Shown here piece by piece: positions 6,619 to 11,373 of a DNA stretch of 11,373 bases. The position numbers were made by a program, and so were the translations under genes. Each line of letters starts with the position of its first letter. Position 1 is the stretch's first letter. The stretch covers positions 1 through 11,373 of the forward strand of contig JACNHM010000312.1 of NCBI GenBank assembly GCA_014383605.1, in the 5' to 3' direction. The notes beneath the pieces were generated by a model. It did no database searches. It saw only the letters and a program-made list of their open reading frames with translations, and had not been told where the DNA came from. Source of the stretch: Chloroflexota bacterium. GTDB lineage: Bacteria; Chloroflexota; Anaerolineae; UBA3071.

Positions 6619-6821
6619 CTACCGCTCAATCGCCACCTCCTCCAGCAGCGGGCTGCCGGCCACTTCGTCGGGCGATGCCTTGTGACCATCTTTCGGCTCC
6701 TCCCCATCCGAAGTCGACACTGAACCAGATTCCACATCCACCACTGCCATCACTACATCACTCTTGCTGATCCCTGTTTCAGTGCGATTGCGATGAGGCT
6801 GGGCCAGGAAACGCTCAAGGA
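6619..6821 (-). pseudogene. out-of-frame former C-terminal tail of the two-TM protein
   Basis: On the minus strand this frame reads RFLAQPHRNRTETGISKSDV and on to a Glu/Asp/Ser-rich tail ending LLEEVAIER and a TAG at 6621-6619. It continues the downstream copy of the 59-bp duplication in exactly the frame the intact gene would have used: both copies encode DWLLED, ERFLAQP and neighbours. With a single repeat copy the neighbouring protein would end with these residues. The present upstream copy sends the ribosome into another frame and a TGA at 6824-6822. An ATG in the repeat could start an orphan peptide, but I see no SD. Confidence 0.7.
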
Positions 6822-6914
6822 TCATGCGCCTGGAGGCGTCTTCGAGAAGCCAGTCGGCTGGGCCAGGAAACGCTCAAAGATCATGAGCCTGGAGGGGTCT
6901 TCGAGAAGCCAGTC
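6797..6914. repeat. 59-bp tandem duplication, two copies, three mismatches
   Basis: Copies lie at 6797-6855 and 6856-6914 and start GGCTGGGCCAGGAAACGCTC. They differ at three positions, each of which changes an amino acid in the minus-strand frame (Pro/Ala, Leu/Arg, Phe/Leu). Since 59 is not a multiple of three, the duplication shifts the reading frame of the gene it interrupts. Confidence 0.95.
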
Positions 6915-7607
6915 GGCCGCGCCAATGGAATGGCGTCGCCGTTGCAGCTCCATGACAGCCCGATCCAATTCGTTTTGGGCGCTATGGAGAGCCTTCGTAA
7001 GGCGTTCGACCTCTCCCTGAGGTTTTCCCTCTGCCTCCTTCAGCTTGGACTGTAGTGCAGTCAGTCCCTCGGCCTTCCGATCTATCTCAAGTTTGAGTTC
7101 GCTGATCAGGCCGATCTGCGTTTTGACATCGGCCTCCGGGATAATGTCCATCCAGTTCTCGATTGAACTCAGAGTCTCCTCTTGCATTAGCCTGCATCTA
7201 TCAACAATCTCTTCGAAGCAGGTGCGGGTAGTCTGAGGTGGAAGGCTATCTGCCCCTTCCGCTTCAGTGTGCCGTTTCAGGTATTCGCGAGCCCTTGCCT
7301 CGAGCACCACGATGTTGCGCAAGAGGAGATTCAGCCCACGAACTGCCAGCTGTCCGCGTGCAACGATTGCTTTCTGTTCGTTGAGCTCGGTCCACCTCTT
7401 CGCAACCACCTCCCCCGCAAGTGCAGATGCGAGGCCAAACGCGATGGTGAAGACCGTGGCAGTTATCCCCTCTCTGTGCTGGGTCAGTACCACGCCGAGC
7501 CCAATTGATGCAGCACCCAGGAACAGCACCAGGGGATCGAGGAAAATGGTGAGTAGCCCAACCCAGCTCTCACCCAGCTGCTTCCATCGGCTTTGCAACG
7601 GAGTCAT
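6822..7607 (-). CDS. two-TM coiled-coil protein, C-terminally truncated
   Basis: The 261-residue protein has two membrane-spanning segments (about 16-41 and 47-66) separated by a short QHREG turn. A helical region follows. A heptad-rich, charged stretch (about 165-235, with KLEIDRKAEGLTALQSKLKE) looks like a coiled coil. Topology suggests a membrane hairpin with a large cytoplasmic helical domain. I recognise no family and no catalytic motif. AGGAGG (plus 7614-7619) lies six bases before ATG 7607. It is the last gene of the minus-strand operon, 64 bases after the methyltransferase, so a role in the same system (membrane effector or accessory) is an inference from position only. The final ten residues (TGFSKTPPGA) are frameshifted repeat sequence; the original tail lies downstream out of frame. 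Confidence 0.7.
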   Translation of the reverse strand: MTPLQSRWKQLGESWVGLLTIFLDPLVLFLGAASIGLGVVLTQHREGITATVFTIAFGLASALAGEVVAKRWTELNEQKAIVARGQLAVRGLNLLLRNIVVLEARAREYLKRHTEAEGADSLPPQTTRTCFEEIVDRCRLMQEETLSSIENWMDIIPEADVKTQIGLISELKLEIDRKAEGLTALQSKLKEAEGKPQGEVERLTKALHSAQNELDRAVMELQRRRHSIGAADWLLEDPSRLMIFERFLAQPTGFSKTPPGA

Positions 7608-7671
7608 GTTCTACCTCCTACCTAGATCTGTGGTCAATCCTTCAGTCCATGTGTAGTTGTGCCGGGCCTGC

Positions 7672-9558
7672 CTACACCCCCGCCACCACCAACACCTCTT
7701 CCCCCAGCATGTCAATGATCTTCACCGCCACCGTCGTCGGACCCTCCGGCGCTGGCAGTTCATAGCGCCCACTCACCAGGTCATTCTTTCGTTCCGGCAC
7801 GTCCGACAGCGTGATGTGGAACACCTCGCCGTCGTAGGCCGTGTCCACGAGCACCACGTCCACCATGGCCCGCCAGTCGGGGATCTGCGCCTTGAACAGC
7901 GGCGTGTCCATCTCCAGCCGCTCCACGATCGTGGGCGAGATGAAATCCTCGATCTCTACCACGATCTGGCCATCCCCGCGCTCGATGGCCACCGCTGCCT
8001 GGGCCGGCTGGTGCACGAAGAACTTGCCGTACTTCTGATCCGTGCGCAGCTCGATCACCTCCATCTTGTTGATGGGCCGGTGCCGGTTGTACTCCTCCAG
8101 CCATGCGTCGGCGGCGATCTCCTTGCCCAGACAGACGACGACGATGTCCCGATCCTCGCTGGGGCGGGCCTGGAGCTCGTCCTGCAGCAGTTGCAGGTCC
8201 AGAGGCGTGAGCGGATGGTTGAAGGGCACGATCTTGACCAGTCGCTTGCCCAGCGTGCCCTCGAAGAAGGTGTCCGTCTTGGTGCGCTCGATGCCGATGT
8301 GCTCCACCGCCAGGTTCACCGCCTCGTTGTGTTGCACCTGCAGGTCGTAGTCGTTGACCCGGTAGACGCTGAAGGAAAGCGCCGGCGGCGGAGCGGTACC
8401 GTCCCCTTCCTCTGCGGAAAGGAGCGCCAGTTGCTCCGCTGTGGCGCCTGCCTCCATCTGCTCCCGGATAATGCGCTGCAGTCGCCTGGAGGTGGTCTGG
8501 ATGGCGCCCTTGTTGATGTCGGCGGCGATCCAACGCCGGGCCAGCCGTTGGGCCATTGCTGGCGTGGTACCAGACCCAGCAAAGCAATCTAGCACGAGGT
8601 CGCCAGGGTTTGAGGTGAGTTCGATTATCCTCTCTAGTAATGCCTCGGGTTTCTGGGTAGGATACCCTGTCTGCACCAGAGCCTGTGAGTTTTCAGGATC
8701 GATGTCCGTCCATACGTCATCAACAAGGGTGCCTTTTGCCTCATCGAGATAGTGCTTGATCCTATACCCACCGGTAGATGTCACATATAGGAGGCCTGCT
8801 TCCCGAAGTTCTTCGAGTGTCTCCGCTGACGCGTCCCCCAAGTAGCTGTCCTTGAATCTTCTGCCATCAGGGTCAACATGCTTGTAACGAGCACGCATCT
8901 CATGGCTCATTTCCAGGTAGACCGGATTGTACAAGAAACGGTCGCCCTTTGAGTAGTACAGTAAGTCGGCATGACTCCTACCGAGCGACTTCTTGCCCTT
9001 ATACCCACTTGATGTCATCGTGCGCCAGGTCACCTGGGCTCTGAAGTTTTCACTGCCAAACACCTCATCCATCAGACAGCGCAGATGGTGGTTCTTTCGC
9101 CAATCACTGTGCAGCCAGATGCTTCCATCCTCACCCAGCAACTCCTTGAGCAGCAGTAGCCGTTCATACATGAACTGCAGATACGTGTCATTGGCCCAGA
9201 TATCCGTGTACTGAATCTGCTCTCCCAGAGTATATGTCTCGCCTTCCATCTTGACTCGGCCAGGCACGCCTCGCAGTTCTACCCTGCGTATGTAATCTGC
9301 CCCACTGTCAAAAGGGGGATCGATGTAGATCAGGTTCACCTTGCCCCGGTAGCCGTGGGCCAGCAGCCAGGCCAGCACGTCCTTGTTGTCGCCGTGGAAG
9401 AGCAGCCCCTGGGCCTCGTTCGGCTCACCCGTGGGGTTGAAGGTCTCCACCAACTGGGCGGGGAAAGCGGTCACGTGATCCAGCGCCCGCTTGCCCACCC
9501 AATGCAACATGGGGCGGCCCTTGGCCTCTCCGATTTGGACGGTTTGCTGTTGAACCAT
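7672..9558 (-). CDS. beta-class DNA adenine N6-methyltransferase, type III Mod-like
   Basis: The 628-residue enzyme would transfer a methyl group from S-adenosylmethionine to adenine N6 in a DNA target. Motif IV DPPF (80-83) precedes motif I DCFAGSGTT (324-332), the circular order of the beta class, with the target-recognition region between them. SIWLHSDWRKNHHL (about 146-158) and TQKPEALLERI (301-311) are typical of Mod-like enzymes. A further domain of about 230 residues (400-628) follows and ends VLVVAGV. ATG 9558 has GAGGA six bases upstream, and the HNH gene ends 12 bases before it, so the two are co-transcribed. Composition is mosaic: about 66% GC at both ends, about 52% for residues 83-325. 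Without a visible matching restriction subunit I cannot say whether it is part of a type III system or a stand-alone modification enzyme. Confidence 0.88.
   Translation of the reverse strand: MVQQQTVQIGEAKGRPMLHWVGKRALDHVTAFPAQLVETFNPTGEPNEAQGLLFHGDNKDVLAWLLAHGYRGKVNLIYIDPPFDSGADYIRRVELRGVPGRVKMEGETYTLGEQIQYTDIWANDTYLQFMYERLLLLKELLGEDGSIWLHSDWRKNHHLRCLMDEVFGSENFRAQVTWRTMTSSGYKGKKSLGRSHADLLYYSKGDRFLYNPVYLEMSHEMRARYKHVDPDGRRFKDSYLGDASAETLEELREAGLLYVTSTGGYRIKHYLDEAKGTLVDDVWTDIDPENSQALVQTGYPTQKPEALLERIIELTSNPGDLVLDCFAGSGTTPAMAQRLARRWIAADINKGAIQTTSRRLQRIIREQMEAGATAEQLALLSAEEGDGTAPPPALSFSVYRVNDYDLQVQHNEAVNLAVEHIGIERTKTDTFFEGTLGKRLVKIVPFNHPLTPLDLQLLQDELQARPSEDRDIVVVCLGKEIAADAWLEEYNRHRPINKMEVIELRTDQKYGKFFVHQPAQAAVAIERGDGQIVVEIEDFISPTIVERLEMDTPLFKAQIPDWRAMVDVVLVDTAYDGEVFHITLSDVPERKNDLVSGRYELPAPEGPTTVAVKIIDMLGEEVLVVAGV
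8585..9310 (-). other. low-GC target-recognition segment of the methyltransferase gene
   Basis: Hand counts over twelve 60-base rows (8581-9300) give 374 G+C in 720 (52%). Four rows of the flanking gene (8161, 8281, 8341, 9361) give 39-41 per 60 (about 66%). The edges fall at the DPPF and FAGSGTT motifs. This suggests that the specificity region was exchanged by recombination through the conserved catalytic motifs. Confidence 0.6.
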
Positions 9559-9570
9559 GAGGAGTCCTCG

Positions 9571-11178
9571 CTATTCTCTGATCATCTCCATCAAGTCGAG
9601 GGGCTTGGAGAGAACGTCCAAGCCTTGTGGCGAGTGCCCTGTCTCAAAAATGGTCTGCCAAAAGTCGTAGTTTTGCTTACCAAATACGGTGGTGGACAAT
9701 TCGTTGTTCACCCACACTGGGAGGCATGATAGATTCCGCACGAACAGGCGGATGTGATCCCAGATTGGTTCTGGAAACTGGTACTGGAAGAGCTTTCTGT
9801 CGTCAATTGGCTTGCCCTGCAGAATGAAGTAGTGCTTGATAATGTGCTGAATGTATCTCAGCCAATTGTACAAGATCTCTTCTTTGCTCATGCGAAAGGC
9901 TGTGACATGTCCGAGGGGAAAGCTTTCTCCCCTTTGAATCTGATACTCGATCCGCCGCGTGCCAATGTCAGGGTCAAACTTGCCGATGTAGATCTCTTCG
10001 GCAATGATGTTCATGACGCCGAGTATCTGCGCCTTTTCGAATTCGCGCGGGTTCTCGCCCTCCTCCATCCGAAAGTCCAAAGGGGTATCCAAAACATCCT
10101 GGAAGATAAAGAAAGAGTAGAACGTCCTCTCAATAGTACTATAAGATAGGGGACGTTCGGTGCCCCTGCCGCCGAAATCAATATAGTCCTTGAGTCTGTT
10201 CTCGGGGTTGTGGGTGATACTGTCTCTCACAGCATCGAGGATGTACCTTTTTATCTCTCGCGACTCACCCCGGAAATACTTGAGCAAGTCACGCTCTGAA
10301 AAAGAAAAGTCATCTTCTTCCAGCTTTGTCTCTTTTTGGAAGCGATCAATTCGGTCCAGATAGAGCGCACTACCTAGACGACGTTGTACCGATTTGTCGA
10401 AGGCAACTTGCCTGAGCGTCGTACCGGCATTGGTATTGGTGGTGAGCAGGACATCAGGATCAGGATTTATGAATACGCGGACTGGCAACGACCTTATCCC
10501 AAGTAGGATCTGGGCAGCAGCCTTGTGCTGTCCATCGAAGATCCTTACCTTGGTCTTGTCACCATTCTGCAGGTCAATCCAGCCCAGCGAAATGTGAAGC
10601 TGGGGCCGCTTCAAGTGGAACTCTTTTAGCAACTTGGAGATGTTCTGACTGATAGAACGAGGGTTGATCCTGTCATCATGGAAGAGATACTCAATCGGCA
10701 GCTTGACGAAGAAATACTCGAAGCCACTCAGCTCGTCGGTGAAAACCTGGACCTCGCGGATCCGATTGTCACCTATTGCGGATAAAGAGAACTTGAGCCG
10801 GTCTGCATCCCTGGTGAATACGATCTCGTATCTGGCTCCGTTCTTGGCTCTCAGAATGTCATCGAGGTTGGGACCTCGATTGTCGGCAGCGAGACCTTCG
10901 CGTATCTTCTGGAAGTAGTGCAGGACTTTTGCCACTTCAAGGTTCGAGTCTTGCTTGGCACGATTGCAGCTCGCATGGGTGAGGGCGAAGTTGATGGGAT
11001 CGTCCTTGCCGCCGAGTTTCGTGGGAACAATGTGGTCAATATCAATGCTGTCAGCATGCAGGACTAGATCAATGTCCTCACCACAGATGAAACAAACACC
11101 ATTCTGCAGTCGATGCAGTTTCCCCTTGAGTGCGTTGTACTCATCTCGTGAAAGACGATTCAGATATAGTGAGCCCAT
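9571..11178 (-). CDS. HNH nuclease fused to a DGQH (DndB-like) domain
   Basis: The 535-residue protein starts with an HNH domain: Cys29 and Cys32 (CFIC), DHIVPTKLGG with Asp48-His49, Asn63, and HASCNRAK with His68, Cys71 and Asn72. Zinc would be held by Cys, Cys, His and Cys. His49 and Asn72 or Asn63 would serve the beta-beta-alpha metal site that cuts DNA. A middle domain has FDGQHKAAAQ (Asp215-His218) followed by TTNTNAGTTL. The DGQHR motif is known from DndB-type proteins of phosphorothioate DNA modification. The last 250 residues are helical and unassigned. AGGAGG (plus 11187-11192) lies eight bases before ATG 11178. The gene has about 47% GC in sampled rows, far below its neighbours, a sign of separate acquisition. 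A nuclease restricting DNA that lacks or bears a mark is the best guess. Confidence 0.8.
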   Translation of the reverse strand: MGSLYLNRLSRDEYNALKGKLHRLQNGVCFICGEDIDLVLHADSIDIDHIVPTKLGGKDDPINFALTHASCNRAKQDSNLEVAKVLHYFQKIREGLAADNRGPNLDDILRAKNGARYEIVFTRDADRLKFSLSAIGDNRIREVQVFTDELSGFEYFFVKLPIEYLFHDDRINPRSISQNISKLLKEFHLKRPQLHISLGWIDLQNGDKTKVRIFDGQHKAAAQILLGIRSLPVRVFINPDPDVLLTTNTNAGTTLRQVAFDKSVQRRLGSALYLDRIDRFQKETKLEEDDFSFSERDLLKYFRGESREIKRYILDAVRDSITHNPENRLKDYIDFGGRGTERPLSYSTIERTFYSFFIFQDVLDTPLDFRMEEGENPREFEKAQILGVMNIIAEEIYIGKFDPDIGTRRIEYQIQRGESFPLGHVTAFRMSKEEILYNWLRYIQHIIKHYFILQGKPIDDRKLFQYQFPEPIWDHIRLFVRNLSCLPVWVNNELSTTVFGKQNYDFWQTIFETGHSPQGLDVLSKPLDLMEMIRE

Positions 11179-11190
11179 GTTACTCTCCTC

Positions 11191-11210
11191 CTAATGTCCA
11201 CTAATGTCCA
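11191..11210. repeat. 10-bp tandem repeat upstream of the HNH gene
   Basis: CTAATGTCCA occurs twice without a gap. The gene-proximal copy overlaps the SD of the HNH gene. It lies near the step from low-GC to high-GC DNA, so it may mark an insertion junction or simply be a slippage product. Confidence 0.7.
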
Positions 11211-11233
11211 CGAGACAGCTATGGTCTCTTGAA

Positions 11234-11373
11234 CTACTCGATGAACCGCTTCGCCGGCGCCAACTGGTTGAAGGCCACGCTATCACCGACGGCAAAGATC
11301 ATCTCGTACTGCAGCCGGTCGGGGTTCAGCCCCACCCACTTCTGCACGGCCATGGCCTTGCGCCCGCTCTCGC
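11234..11373 (-). CDS. C-terminal fragment of an unidentified protein (operon upstream gene)
   Basis: A minus-strand frame enters from the right edge, runs 45 residues and stops at TAG 11236-11234. It contains KAMAVQKWVGLNPDRL and QYEMIFAVGDSVAFN and ends KRFIE. Codon use is GC-rich like the ends of the methyltransferase gene. Its stop lies 55 bases before the HNH gene start on the same strand. In type III-like loci the neighbour of a Mod gene is often a large helicase/restriction (Res) subunit; this fragment is too short to confirm that. Confidence 0.55.
   Translation of the reverse strand, partial: ESGRKAMAVQKWVGLNPDRLQYEMIFAVGDSVAFNQLAPAKRFIE

Noticed and set aside
6797..6914. Programmed -1 frameshift joining the truncated protein to its old tail
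   Set aside because: A -1 shift at the copy junction would restore the frame, but no slippery heptamer of the X XXY YYZ type or following stem is evident there. A duplication-caused truncation is simpler.
7657..8592. 311-codon plus-strand open frame across the methyltransferase gene
   Set aside because: His/Leu/Arg-rich shadow opposite a clear methyltransferase; no start signals.
9559..9570. GAGGA/TCCTC inverted pair before the methyltransferase ATG as a regulatory hairpin
   Set aside because: Only one base lies between the arms, too small a loop to form; it is just the SD followed by a chance complement.

Overview
The window is GC-rich bacterial DNA (roughly 60-68% in the housekeeping part). 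It most resembles Chloroflexota (Anaerolineae/Caldilineae-like) in the three-gene biotin-dependent acyl-CoA carboxylase operon and the REP-like double hairpins. That placement is an inference from gene style, not a proof. No rRNA, tRNA or CRISPR was seen.

Left part (1-1605). A compact double-hairpin repeat (12-106) is followed by an unlisted minus-strand mini-gene (180-257) for a 25-residue, tryptophan-flanked hydrophobic peptide with a strong Shine-Dalgarno (SD) and a good sigma70 promoter. A divergent promoter that shares its -35 box with the mini-gene promoter drives a near-leaderless mRNA for an exported gluzincin-type zinc peptidase (HEWTH...NE).

Middle part (1690-6515). A lipid or acyl-CoA module: an SDR-type enoyl-ACP reductase-like enzyme (Tyr-x6-Lys) on the minus strand, divergent from carboxyltransferase, biotin carboxylase and biotin carboxyl carrier protein on the plus strand. 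The carboxyltransferase carries Ile where propionyl-specific enzymes carry Asp, so malonyl-CoA formation is plausible. That would fit the reductase next door. A perfect 14-bp tandem duplication sits in the divergent control region.

Right part (6619-11373, all minus strand, read right to left). An accessory, probably defensive, operon: the C-terminus of an unidentified GC-rich gene, an HNH-nuclease/DGQH (DndB-like motif) fusion protein, a beta-class DNA adenine methyltransferase of type III Mod style, and a two-TM coiled-coil protein. Base composition is patchwork. The HNH/DGQH gene is about 47% GC. The methyltransferase is about 66% GC at both ends but about 52% between its DPPF and FAGSGTT motifs, which looks like a swapped target-recognition domain. 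The last gene was truncated by a 59-bp tandem duplication whose extra copy pushes the old C-terminal tail out of frame.
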